Shown here: in pieces, positions 7,768-16,144 of the stretch | Layout: the number at the start of each line of letters is the position of its first letter | How positions within the stretch are numbered: position 1 is the first letter of the stretch | Origin: Saprospira sp. CCB-QB6 | GTDB lineage: Bacteria > Bacteroidota > Bacteroidia > Chitinophagales > Saprospiraceae | DNA: 64,000 nucleotides | Assembly (NCBI RefSeq): GCF_028464065.1 | Contig: NZ_CP116808.1 | Location: forward strand, 2,435,501-2,499,500 | Reading direction: 5' to 3' | Notes under the pieces: model-generated | The model's database searches: none | Told to the model about the DNA's origin: nothing | What the model saw: the letters and a program-made list of their open reading frames with translations, nothing else | Position numbers and translations under genes: made by a program

Positions 7768-9183
7768 CTACCCAAATTTCTGCATAAGGAGCTGGACCAT
7801 CTTAATCAAAGAGAAGGTATCGAGTTGGCAATAGTCGAGTAGGGCTTGGCGGGTTTGGGCTTGCTCTTGGGGCGATTGTTGGTCCATTTGCCACCAAGCA
7901 TCGGCAGCGGCTAGGCCCTCTGCAATGGGGAGTTCATCATAGCTCATTTGGGGAAGCAGGACAGGCAAGACCTTTTTGAGGGAGCTGCGGCCCTCAAATT
8001 TAGCGTCTATATAAAGCCCTTTGGTCACAATTTCTTCTAGGTCGACTAAGCGTTGATTAAGGCTGTATAAAAAATCTCGATGTTCGGGAAAGCGTTTGGC
8101 TAGTTCTCGGTTGCGGTCTCTTTCAAAGGTTTTGTGCCAGACCAAAATACTGCCTTGGGGCTGGGCATTTTCTAAGAGGGCTTGCATCAGGGCGGGGGTA
8201 GGGTCTTTTTTGTCTTGGGCCAAAAAATTAGTCGAAACAATATCCTCTGTTTCTTTATCGGCCCAAACTTGCCAGCTAAACTGAAAGGGAATATGTTGGA
8301 AAGGGCGGCTATTGGGAATAAAGGGAACGGCTGGATTGACCGCCTCATAATCTAGGGCCTGCAAGGGAAACTCGAGTTGGGCCAACCATTCTTTTAGGGC
8401 GGGAACATCTACTTGAGCTTGGCCCGTTTTGGCCGATTGTTGTTGGAGCAGCCAGCGTTCGGGCAGAAGTTCGGGATCCAAGTCTTTGAGATCCCATTTT
8501 TTTTGGGCCAGGGCTTGGTCCAAAGGCGGCCGATCTAGTCGATGTCGAGGCAATTGGAAAATGCTAAAGGTTGGAATCTCTTGGCCGTGATATTTTTGAA
8601 TAAAGGGGCAGGCCAGCTTCTTTTTGCAAAAGCTTTGGCCATCCCATTTGGGGGCTGTTTTTTGGAGGCGGAGCGCCTCGGCCTTTTGCATGAGCAGAGC
8701 GGTTTCGGCTCTAAGTTCGGCAAGTTCTTGGCCTAGGGGGTGGATTTTAAGCAGGCGTTTTGGGGGAATTTCTCCGCCGGGATAGCGATAATCCTTATCG
8801 ATCCAGATGGCATAGCATTGTTCGATCTCATAGCCTGCAAGGCAAAAGAGATGATAACTAAAGGCCCATTCCCTCAGGTATTTTTCCTTAAAGCCATGTT
8901 TGGGAGAATAGACCGAGCCGGAGGCGCGCACAAAATAGAGGCGTACTTTATCGGGAGCATCGGGGCTGGCTTTAATAAAATCTACGGAAGCTCGCCAGGG
9001 GCCAAAGCTGGCCCAAAGAGGATCTTGATCGCTTAGTTCTATACGTTGAGCGGCCAGTTGGCGGAGTTCGGGAGCGAGGGGATAAGGCAGGCGGGGGCGG
9101 GGCGATTCTTCTTGTTGGGCCAGCCAAAACTCTTTGGGGCAATCTGTAAACTGCTGTAAATCTGGGAAATGCAAACTACTCAT
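7768..9183 (-). CDS. DUF2779 protein: RecB/Cas4-like plus DnaQ-like nuclease
   Basis: A 471-aa protein. The start is set at MSSLHFPDLQQF (9183); the longer open frame back to 9504 runs through CLE 3 and is an artefact. The N-terminal part resembles the Dna2/Cas4-type nucleases (FTDCPKEFW; later FCKKKLACPF). The C-terminal part is the DUF2779 DnaQ-like exonuclease fold, with DxE in LDYEAVNPAVPF and an acidic YCQLDT motif near the end. Only three of the cysteines expected for a Cas4-type iron-sulphur cluster are obvious. The likely role is DNA repair or defence; no partner gene is adjacent. Confidence 0.75.
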   Translation of the reverse strand: MSSLHFPDLQQFTDCPKEFWLAQQEESPRPRLPYPLAPELRQLAAQRIELSDQDPLWASFGPWRASVDFIKASPDAPDKVRLYFVRASGSVYSPKHGFKEKYLREWAFSYHLFCLAGYEIEQCYAIWIDKDYRYPGGEIPPKRLLKIHPLGQELAELRAETALLMQKAEALRLQKTAPKWDGQSFCKKKLACPFIQKYHGQEIPTFSIFQLPRHRLDRPPLDQALAQKKWDLKDLDPELLPERWLLQQQSAKTGQAQVDVPALKEWLAQLEFPLQALDYEAVNPAVPFIPNSRPFQHIPFQFSWQVWADKETEDIVSTNFLAQDKKDPTPALMQALLENAQPQGSILVWHKTFERDRNRELAKRFPEHRDFLYSLNQRLVDLEEIVTKGLYIDAKFEGRSSLKKVLPVLLPQMSYDELPIAEGLAAADAWWQMDQQSPQEQAQTRQALLDYCQLDTFSLIKMVQLLMQKFG

Positions 9184-9311
9184 AAGAAAACAACTTCGGT
9201 AAATGGGCGCAAAATGGGCGCTCTTGGGCCACAAGATACAGAAGTTAGGATATTTCCCGCCTTTTTTGGTCCAACAGGCGGCGAAGCCGCCGCAAAGGAG
9301 CGCAGCGACGT

Positions 9312-9469
9312 GGCTGAGGGGCTGTAGCAGGGCCGCCGAAGGCGGCAGACCGAAGCGCTTTAGCGCTGCAGGGCCGAGCGACCCGACCAACGGGAGCCGA
9401 CGCAGCGAAGCAAGTAACAGCGAGCTGCGCAATGGCCCGACCCGCCCGTAGGGTGGGGCAGCCCCAAAA
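9312..9469 (+). repeat. CLE 3, type B
   Basis: Starts GGCTGAGGGG and ends GGGGCAGCCCCAAAA (outer stem GGCTG/CAGCC). It is preceded from 9270 by an extra stem GGCGGC-gaa-GCCGCC. The third arm is AGCGC-ttta-GCGCT. It lies between divergent genes, 308 bp before the plus-strand secreted protein. The following stretch to 9686 is AT-rich and featureless. Confidence 0.8.
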
Positions 9470-9686
9470 AAACGGCAGAAAAGGGCAACTGTTTGTAAAC
9501 CCAATGTTTAGGCAGTATTTTTTTAAAGAAAATATTTCTTTTTGAGGGCCGAAAAAGGGCGGCTGCTAAATTCTACTAAAAATATAACGCTCAAAATAAA
9601 GTTTTAGATTATATGAATAATTCAAAATTAAAAAAGATAAAAAAGCTTTATTTTGGGGGTGTTGTAAAATTTTATTTTGTTTAAAG

Positions 9687-9718
9687 TTTGTCTAACTAAG
9701 AAAATGCGCTTAGCTTTG
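9687..9718 (+). promoter_or_regulatory. Promoter of the 133-aa secreted protein gene
   Basis: TTTG, 20 nt, then TAGCTTTG: a full match to the Bacteroidota promoter. It would give a leader of about 50 nt. Confidence 0.55.
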
Positions 9719-9777
9719 CATCAGCAAAAACGGAATATACCCCATTGATTTAAAGAGAGTTCAAGACGATATATAAA

Positions 9778-10179
9778 ATGAAACATATTATTACCCTCCT
9801 CTGCTGTTGTTTTTTCGCCCTACAGGTTTCTTGGGCGCAGTCATCAAAGACCTTAGTACAGACCTTGCCATTGGCAGCGGCTACGGCTAGTTTGGAAATT
9901 GCGGCAGAAGTAGAGATTGAGTATTGGGAAGAGGCGCAGGTTCGGATTACGACCGAGGTGATTGCGGAGAATGTGAGCGAGGCTATTTTGAAGAAATTGG
10001 TCATGATTGGCCGCTATAATATTGTACAAAAAGAGACGCCCAAGGGTTTGGTTTTGTACATGCCCAAGATGGAGCATCAAGTAATTTTGCGCGGACAAAT
10101 TCTGGACGAGCAATTGAAGATAAAAGTACAACTCCCCAAGGGGATGAAACTACAAACAGTAGATAAATCGGCGCTTTAG
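9778..10179 (+). CDS. Small secreted protein, hypothetical, 133 aa
   Basis: Residues 1-20 are a signal peptide (MKHIITLLCCCFFALQVSWA, cleavage before QSS). The mature part has alternating hydrophobic residues typical of beta strands (ASLEIAAEVEIEYWEEAQVRI; LKIKVQLPKGMKLQTV). It resembles a short version of the DUF2807 head-like beta-solenoid proteins of Bacteroidota, but the match is weak. It has its own promoter and terminator. Function unknown. Confidence 0.65.
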   Translation: MKHIITLLCCCFFALQVSWAQSSKTLVQTLPLAAATASLEIAAEVEIEYWEEAQVRITTEVIAENVSEAILKKLVMIGRYNIVQKETPKGLVLYMPKMEHQVILRGQILDEQLKIKVQLPKGMKLQTVDKSAL

Positions 10180-10223
10180 ACGCAACAGAAAGTCAGATTT
10201 ATATAGTGTATGAACAAGGGTGA

Positions 10224-10256
10224 AAGCCGAGGCAGTAAGGAGCCTCGGCTTTTTTT
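10224..10256 (+). terminator. Intrinsic terminator
   Basis: AAGCCGAGG / CCTCGGCTT stem with a short loop followed by seven Ts, 45 bp after the stop codon of the small secreted protein gene. Confidence 0.85.
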
Positions 10257-10268
10257 GTGGGCTATTGC

Positions 10269-10299
10269 TTGGCCAAGCTTGAAAAAAGGTCTAAATTTG
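10269..10299 (+). promoter_or_regulatory. Putative pcm promoter
   Basis: TTG, 20 nt, then TAAATTTG, matching the Bacteroidota consensus. The leader to pcm would be about 75 nt. Confidence 0.45.
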
Positions 10300-10380
10300 G
10301 CCTCTTCAATAACAAAAGTGACTGGATAAAATACAGAAGGTCAAGATATAATATCCTTTTTTTCAAAAGCGAGACCCTCT

Positions 10381-11040
10381 ATGCGAGATACATATAGACA
10401 TAAGGGGATGAGGCGGAAATTAGTGCAGCAGTTGCAGAAAGACAATCGTTTTTGCGCTGTTGTTTTGGCGGCTATAGGGAGTTTGCCTAGGCATTTTTTT
10501 GTGGATTCTGCTTTTGAGGAATTAGTGTATAAAGATCAGGCATTGCCGATAGGTTGGGGGCAAACGCTTTCGCAGCCTTCTACGGTAGCTTGGCAGTGCA
10601 GTTTACTGGGCCCATTAGGGGGGCAGCGCATTTTAGAAATAGGGACGGGTTCGGGTTATCAGGCAGTACTTTTGCAGCAGTTGGGGGCTATAGTGGATAC
10701 TTACGAGCGGCAAGAGGCCTTGTATTTACAGGCGAAAAAGCGCTTTGATGCGCTAAAGCTAGAGAATCTGCGTTCTTATTTTGGCGATAGCACAAAACTT
10801 GCTCCTTTAGAGCAGCCTTATGATGGCATATTGATGAGTTGTGCGGCCGAGCAGATTCCAAAAAACTTATTGGCCCAATTAAAAATTTCAGGTCGTTTAG
10901 TCTTGCCCCTGCTTTTAGATGGGCAGCAACGGATGTTTGTGGTAGAGCGGAAGGCGGCCAAAACTTTTGAGTATGAGGATCAGGGGCCCTGCCGTTTTGT
11001 TCCTTTCTTGAAAGGTACTGTGCGCGCTAATCAAAAGTAA
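10381..11040 (+). CDS. pcm: Protein-L-isoaspartate O-methyltransferase
   Basis: Repairs isoaspartyl residues in aged proteins by S-adenosylmethionine-dependent methylation. The 219 residues are the normal family length. Motifs seen are FVDSAFEELVYKDQALPIG, SQPSTVA and the SAM-binding LEIGTGSGYQA. It is alone between its own promoter and an AT-rich hairpin at about 11060-11081. Confidence 0.92.
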   Translation: MRDTYRHKGMRRKLVQQLQKDNRFCAVVLAAIGSLPRHFFVDSAFEELVYKDQALPIGWGQTLSQPSTVAWQCSLLGPLGGQRILEIGTGSGYQAVLLQQLGAIVDTYERQEALYLQAKKRFDALKLENLRSYFGDSTKLAPLEQPYDGILMSCAAEQIPKNLLAQLKISGRLVLPLLLDGQQRMFVVERKAAKTFEYEDQGPCRFVPFLKGTVRANQK

Positions 11041-11157
11041 AAGAGAAGATCTGTTTTAGCTCTTTTTTCGTAAAAAAAGAGATACAAAATTAGCCCCCAG
11101 CAAAAACCTAATTTGTATTGAGGTTGTCTTCGGGCAACTTTATCATCCCTAAACAAA

Positions 11158-12492
11158 ATGGCTATGCCCTTAGCCCTCTTATTTATTGCTTATGCCTTTT
11201 TAGCGGCCCTCTGGATTTTGAAGGGAAAAAGCTTCAAGGTCTGGGGATTGACTCCCAAGTTTATTCTTCTGCTCTTTTTTTTGCGCTTAGGGTTGGGGGC
11301 AATTTATGGGCAGTTGCATTTAGAATATTTTGATGCGGGGGATACCTACCTTTATTTTGAGGAGAGCCAGCGCATTGCCCAAACCCTTTGGCCGTATTGG
11401 GATTATTATTGGGGAACTTGGACGGGCCAAGCGCCTATTCCCCCAGCCGAGGCAGATGTCTATTTGTATCCGGATTGGGCATTTATCAAACGAGATTTTG
11501 GTACTTATGCCTTGGTGCATATTCACGCTATTCCGCAGTTTTTTTCGGCTGGATCCTATCTTTTGCATGGCTTTTTTGTGGCTTTTTTAGGCCTTTTTGC
11601 TAGCCTTAATTTTTATTGGGTGCTCAATCGGCATCTTCAGTTGCCCGCTCGCTTGCTGCAGATTGCTTGCTTTTTTATGCCTTCTATGTTGTTTTGGACC
11701 GCAGGTTTGCATAAGGATGTTTGGGTTTACCTCTCTATTAGTGGGCTGCTTTTGGGCCTAGATGCCTATTATCGGCAGGCTTGGAAACGAGCTTTGGGCT
11801 TTTTGGGCCTTGGGCTTTTGGGCTTGGCCGTTTTTCGGACCTATTTATTGGGGCTGGTTTTTCCAGCGCTTACGGCTGCAAGTCTGTTGCCTTTTTTATT
11901 TAAAAATCGCCCAATTCGGGCCTATCTTTCCGTTTATGCCGTTTTGGCCCTTGGGCTTTTTATCCTCGAAATGACGGGCTATTTTTCTCCTTTGGAAGTA
12001 TTGGCCAACCGCCAAGGCGCTTTTTTGGCCGAAAAAGGCGGCTCTGTTATCGCTAATGCAACGGCTTGGGAGCCTAATTTTTATAGCTTTTTTTCCTATC
12101 TGCCCAATGCCCTTTTTAATGTCTGTTTTCGTCCGCTCATTTGGAACGTCAAGGATAGTTTGCAGCTAGCTGCGGCCCTCGAAATTCTTTCCTTTTGGTT
12201 GCTTTTTTTCTTGGGCCTAAACAAGGGGCGCAATCCCCAAAAGCGTTCGCCGCTCTTTTATTTTATGTTTTTTTATGCCCTGAGCAACCTCTTGTTAATT
12301 GGTCTATTGGTGGTCAATTTGGGCACTATTGTCCGCTACCGAAGCATTGCCCTGCACTTCTTAGTTATTTTGTTGCTCCAAAGTTTTCACTTCCTCAACG
12401 AATATTTTCAGTCTAAAGAAAGCCGCAAAAAGCCCCTTGGTCCAAAAACGGAACGGCCAGCAGCTAGCCGTAGAGCCGAACTGCAAGATTAG
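11158..12492 (+). CDS. Polytopic membrane protein, possibly polysaccharide-related
   Basis: A 444-aa protein with about ten hydrophobic helices. A soluble stretch after the second helix contains FDAGDTYLYFEES, and another loop contains the motif LHKDVWVYL. A late loop has IVRYRSIALHF. The pattern resembles membrane enzymes of the Wzy/O-antigen polymerase or glycosyltransferase 39-like type, but no family can be named. The C-terminal 25 residues are basic. The start is MAMPLALLFIAYAF. No operon partner is present; CLE 4 begins 14 bp after the stop. Confidence 0.7.
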   Translation: MAMPLALLFIAYAFLAALWILKGKSFKVWGLTPKFILLLFFLRLGLGAIYGQLHLEYFDAGDTYLYFEESQRIAQTLWPYWDYYWGTWTGQAPIPPAEADVYLYPDWAFIKRDFGTYALVHIHAIPQFFSAGSYLLHGFFVAFLGLFASLNFYWVLNRHLQLPARLLQIACFFMPSMLFWTAGLHKDVWVYLSISGLLLGLDAYYRQAWKRALGFLGLGLLGLAVFRTYLLGLVFPALTAASLLPFLFKNRPIRAYLSVYAVLALGLFILEMTGYFSPLEVLANRQGAFLAEKGGSVIANATAWEPNFYSFFSYLPNALFNVCFRPLIWNVKDSLQLAAALEILSFWLLFFLGLNKGRNPQKRSPLFYFMFFYALSNLLLIGLLVVNLGTIVRYRSIALHFLVILLLQSFHFLNEYFQSKESRKKPLGPKTERPAASRRAELQD

Positions 12493-12506
12493 TCAATTGG
12501 AGGATG

Positions 12507-12668
12507 TTTTGGGGCCTCCCGCCTTCGGCGGGCGGTTACTCCCTCCCTTCGGTCGTCGAACTGCGCCCTAAAGGGCTTGTTGTCGTTCGGCAGCTCGCTG
12601 ATCGCTCGGCCCTGCGGCCTTACGGCCTTGGTCTGCGGCTTTGCCGCACTGCCTACCATCGCTAGGCC
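12507..12668 (-). repeat. CLE 4, type A with an extra arm
   Basis: On the minus strand it starts GGCCTAGCGATGG and ends GGAGGCCCCAAAA. Between the fourth and last arm it carries the same module seen after CLE 1 (GACAACAAG, then CAGTTCGACGACC, then GAGTAACC). The second arm is of the TGCGGC/GCCGCA form. Its CCCCAAAA end is 14 bp after the stop of the plus-strand membrane protein gene. It is head-to-head with CLE 5. Confidence 0.85.
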
Positions 12669-12717
12669 AAGAAAAGCGCCCCTTTGGGGCGCCCAGCATA
12701 AAAAAGAAGACTGACAT

Positions 12718-12752
12718 TTTGTCACCTTTGTCCAAAATATGAATTACCTTTG
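12718..12752 (+). promoter_or_regulatory. Putative miaB promoter, upstream of CLE 5
   Basis: TTTG, 23 nt, then TACCTTTG. If correct, CLE 5 lies inside the miaB leader RNA, in sense orientation. Confidence 0.45.
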
Positions 12753-12791
12753 CAAAAGGGCCAAAATTAAGCTTTTGGGCCGGGCGTTTTC

Positions 12792-12930
12792 GGCCTAGCG
12801 CTGCGGAGCGGGTGGCCCGAAGGGCCAGACCAAACAAAACGAGCCTTGGCGATGTTTTGTGCAGGGCCGAGCAGGCTTGCGAGCCGCGCAGCATAGCGAC
12901 CCGCCCGCAGGGAGGGGAAGCCCCAAAAAA
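12792..12930 (+). repeat. CLE 5, mixed type, in the miaB leader
   Basis: Starts GGCCTAGCGCTG and ends GGGGAAGCCCCAAAA. The outer stem GGCCT/AAGCC has one mismatch, the only such case in the window. The third arm is an unusual long stem, ACAAAAC/GTTTTGT. Its end is 21 bp before the miaB start codon. Confidence 0.8.
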
Positions 12931-12951
12931 AAGAATAGCACCGATACTGAT

Positions 12952-14403
12952 ATGAAACTGTACAACGATAATCCAACTTTGGACAAAAAAATGTTGCCTG
13001 AAGATAAGCAGGGCGATGTCTTTTTCAAGGAGCAATTGCAAGCTCAACAGCAAGATGGCCAAAAGCGCTTTTATATTGAGAGCTATGGTTGCCAGATGAA
13101 TTTTAGCGATAGCGAGATTGTCGCCTCTATTTTGCAAGAGGCGGGATATGCATCGACTAAATACATGGATGCGGCCGATTTGATTTTGGTTAATACTTGT
13201 TCTATTCGCGAAAAGGCCGAGGATACGGTTCGTAAGCGTTTGCGCATTTTTGACAAGCTCAAAAAAGAGCGTCCGGGCCTATTGGTTGGGGTTTTGGGCT
13301 GTATGGCCGAGCGCCTCAAGGCCAAGCTTTTGGATGAGGAGAAATTAGTTGATTTGGTTTTAGGTCCCGATGCTTATCGCGATTTGCCCAACCTCATTGC
13401 CACTGCAGAAGATGGCGATAAGGGGATCAACGTCTTTTTGTCTAGAGAAGAAACCTATGCGGATATTAGTCCTGTTCGCCTCAGCGATAGTGGGGTAACG
13501 GCTTTTGTGACTATTATGCGTGGTTGTGATAATATGTGTTCTTTCTGCGTGGTGCCTTTTACCCGTGGTCGAGAGCGCAGCCGTGATCCTTATAGCATTT
13601 TGGCGGAATGTCAAGATTTATTTGATCGTGGATTTAAGGAAGTGACCCTTTTGGGCCAGAATGTAGATAGTTATCATTGGGAGCATCCCGATGGCGATGA
13701 GCAGGTTGATTTTGCTGATTTATTGGAGAAAACGGCCCTCATTCATCCCGATTTGCGCATTCGTTTTTCTACCTCTCATCCAAAAGATATTACGGATAAG
13801 GTGCTTATCAATATGGGTAAATATGAAAATATCTGCGAGTATATTCACTTTCCGGTACAATCGGGTAGCAGCCGCATTCTCAAGAAAATGAACCGCACTT
13901 ATGACCGAGAGTGGTACATGGGGAAGATTGACCGCATTTATGAGCTTTTGCCCAATTGTGCGATTTCTTCAGATGTGATTGCTGGTTTTTGTACAGAGAC
14001 CGAAGAGGACCATCAGGATACTCTTTCGATTATCGAGCACAGCCAATACAGCATGTCTTATATGTTCTTCTATTCGGAGCGCCCAGGTACTTTGGCTGCT
14101 CGGAAATATGAGGATGATGTGCCTTTGGAAGTGAAAAAACGTCGTTTGCAAGAGATCATCCGCTTGCAAAATCAAATCTCTTTTGCGCATAACAAAAAAG
14201 ATATAGGCAAAACCTTTAAGGTCTTGATTGAGAAGGTCTCTAAGCGCAGCGAAGAGGATTTTGCGGGGCGAAATTCACAGAATAAGATGATTGTTTTCCC
14301 TAGAGAAAATACTGAAATTGGACAATATGTCTATGTAAAAGTCACTGAATGTACGCAGGCTACGCTTCGTGGGCATTTGGTGCCTGCTCCCGAACAAGCT
14401 TAG
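12952..14403 (+). CDS. miaB: tRNA-2-methylthio-N6-dimethylallyladenosine synthase MiaB
   Basis: A radical-SAM methylthiotransferase that modifies A37 of tRNAs reading UNN codons. The start at MKLYNDN gives 483 aa; the longer frame runs back through CLE 5. The N-terminal UPF0004 domain has its three cluster cysteines ([24 protein letters not shown]). The radical SAM motif is CDNMCSFC, followed by the MiaB-typical [12 protein letters not shown], and a TRAM domain is at the C-terminus. A transcribed CLE sits immediately before the start codon. Confidence 0.95.
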   Translation: MKLYNDNPTLDKKMLPEDKQGDVFFKEQLQAQQQDGQKRFYIESYGCQMNFSDSEIVASILQEAGYASTKYMDAADLILVNTCSIREKAEDTVRKRLRIFDKLKKERPGLLVGVLGCMAERLKAKLLDEEKLVDLVLGPDAYRDLPNLIATAEDGDKGINVFLSREETYADISPVRLSDSGVTAFVTIMRGCDNMCSFCVVPFTRGRERSRDPYSILAECQDLFDRGFKEVTLLGQNVDSYHWEHPDGDEQVDFADLLEKTALIHPDLRIRFSTSHPKDITDKVLINMGKYENICEYIHFPVQSGSSRILKKMNRTYDREWYMGKIDRIYELLPNCAISSDVIAGFCTETEEDHQDTLSIIEHSQYSMSYMFFYSERPGTLAARKYEDDVPLEVKKRRLQEIIRLQNQISFAHNKKDIGKTFKVLIEKVSKRSEEDFAGRNSQNKMIVFPRENTEIGQYVYVKVTECTQATLRGHLVPAPEQA

Positions 14404-14412
14404 GAGGTTACT

Positions 14413-14438
14413 CTGCGGCAGGTCTTGGCCTGCCGCAG
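14413..14438 (+). terminator. GC-rich hairpin after miaB
   Basis: Perfect 10-bp stem CTGCGGCAGG/CCTGCCGCAG with a 6-nt loop, 9 bp after the miaB stop. It has no T-run, so it may stabilise a 3' end or act in another way. Confidence 0.35.
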
Positions 14439-14509
14439 GGCCCACCAATTTGGCAGCTCCACACATCTAATAGAGCGATAACAACTTTCTCACTTAACAT
14501 CACTTATTT

Positions 14510-16144
14510 ATGTTTACTTATCGCTATTTCGCTTTGGCCCTTTTGCTATGCTTTTCGGCCAGTAGTTGGGCCCAAAAAGGTTTGGAGACCGAGGCCGTTT
14601 CTATTTTTAAGAACCAAACGGCATTCTTTGTTAAAGAGGGGCAGGTAAAGACCAAAAAAGGCAAATGGGAGCTAGTTGGAGATACGATTCCGCAGGCGCT
14701 CAATGGTACGCTTTGGTTTAGCTCGCCTAGTTTGCAAATTGTTCGTTCTTTTCAGCAAGAGAAAGAAATTGAGGGATTGGCCAATAATTATAGTAGTATG
14801 TTTTTGGCCAATGATGGCAAAAATGTACGCCTTTTATTATCTGGTGATACCACTTGGACCGAAGGAAAAATTAAGGTTTTACAAGTGCCTAATCCCGATC
14901 CTAGCAAACCCAATATTAAAACGGGGGCGCTTTTCGCTATTCAAATGAAAACGGGCCGCAGCCTGATCCTCAAGCAAGCGCAAATCGAATCATTGCGAAA
15001 GTTTGAGATCTTAGATTCGCCCAATTTTACCAATAGCAGCATCCAAAAACTACCCGTTTTGCAAGCTGATTTTGGGGCCAATACTACAGCTAGCCAAAAG
15101 CTACAAATGATGTATTTGCGTCAAAACCTGAGCTGGAAACCCGACTATTTGGTTGAGCTGCTCAATGATAAGGAAGCCCGCATTTCTTTGCGCACTACTG
15201 TGGTCAATGAGGCCGAGGATGTAAAAACGAAGGCCCTTAATTTGGTGGCTGGCGTGCCTAATTTTAAGTATGCCAATCGCATTTCGGACCTGTTGAGCTT
15301 TGGCTATGTGCAGCCCGTCCAACCACAACATTATGTGCATACCTTGAGCAATGCTATGGTAGAAAATGTGGCTAGCTACGATGCAATGCCTATGCCTTCG
15401 GCCCCCACTCGTGGAGGTAATGGAATGCCTGGTCCTGCTCCTGCTCTAGGCGAAAGCGTGGAGGACCTTTTCTATTACACGCTCAAAGATGTAGAAATTA
15501 AGAAGGGGGAACGCGCCCTACTTGATGTATTCTCGGCTAAGGTTCCCGTAGAACATATTTATGAATCAATCATTGGGGCCAATTCTTATTCTTATAGCAC
15601 GGCTTATAGCTTTGAAAAGCAGACGATTCCCGTTTTGCATACCATTAAGCTAGAAAATAAGACGGATTATGTTTGGACGGCTGCCCCTGTGATGGTGGTC
15701 CAAAATAAAGACAATAAGATTTTGCCCATCAGCCAAGATGTACTTTACTACACCTCTAAGCAAGATGAGGTAAGCGTAAAATTGACGGAGGCGCCAGATG
15801 TGGCTCTCAAGTTTTCAGAAAAAGAAATCAAGCGTACCAATAATACCAAGCAAATCCGCGAAACCAACACTAACCGCATACGCTACTACGATCTAGTGAC
15901 CGTAGAAGCCGAAATTGAAATTCAGAACTTTAAGGGCAAGGATATTCGCCTAGATATCAAACGGGCTATTTTTGGCGAGTTGATGGAAAGCTCAGAAGAT
16001 TGGCTAAAATCTCCCCGCCTACAACCCAATATGGGCTATACCACTTATAATCCCTATACCGATGTTTGCTGGGAAATGAAGATCAAAAAAGGGGAACAAA
16101 AGAAGATCACTTACACCTACAAGGTCTACCTCAGCCATTATTAA
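14510..16144 (+). CDS. DUF4139 domain secreted protein
   Basis: A 544-aa protein with a signal peptide (residues 1-21, cleavage after SSWA). The DUF4139 signature is seen in the central and C-terminal parts (LSWKPDYLVELLND; LNLVAGVPNFKYANRIS; the end KKITYTYKVYLSHY). Residues about 290-318 are a Pro/Gly/Met-rich linker. The molecular role of the family is unknown. The next gene, a sigma-54 activator, starts at the base after its stop codon, so the two are translationally coupled. Confidence 0.82.
   Translation: MFTYRYFALALLLCFSASSWAQKGLETEAVSIFKNQTAFFVKEGQVKTKKGKWELVGDTIPQALNGTLWFSSPSLQIVRSFQQEKEIEGLANNYSSMFLANDGKNVRLLLSGDTTWTEGKIKVLQVPNPDPSKPNIKTGALFAIQMKTGRSLILKQAQIESLRKFEILDSPNFTNSSIQKLPVLQADFGANTTASQKLQMMYLRQNLSWKPDYLVELLNDKEARISLRTTVVNEAEDVKTKALNLVAGVPNFKYANRISDLLSFGYVQPVQPQHYVHTLSNAMVENVASYDAMPMPSAPTRGGNGMPGPAPALGESVEDLFYYTLKDVEIKKGERALLDVFSAKVPVEHIYESIIGANSYSYSTAYSFEKQTIPVLHTIKLENKTDYVWTAAPVMVVQNKDNKILPISQDVLYYTSKQDEVSVKLTEAPDVALKFSEKEIKRTNNTKQIRETNTNRIRYYDLVTVEAEIEIQNFKGKDIRLDIKRAIFGELMESSEDWLKSPRLQPNMGYTTYNPYTDVCWEMKIKKGEQKKITYTYKVYLSHY

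Noticed and set aside
9203-9504. N-terminal extension of the DUF2779 protein by 107 residues
   Set aside because: The extension translates CLE 3. The family-like sequence begins at MSSLHFPDLQQF.
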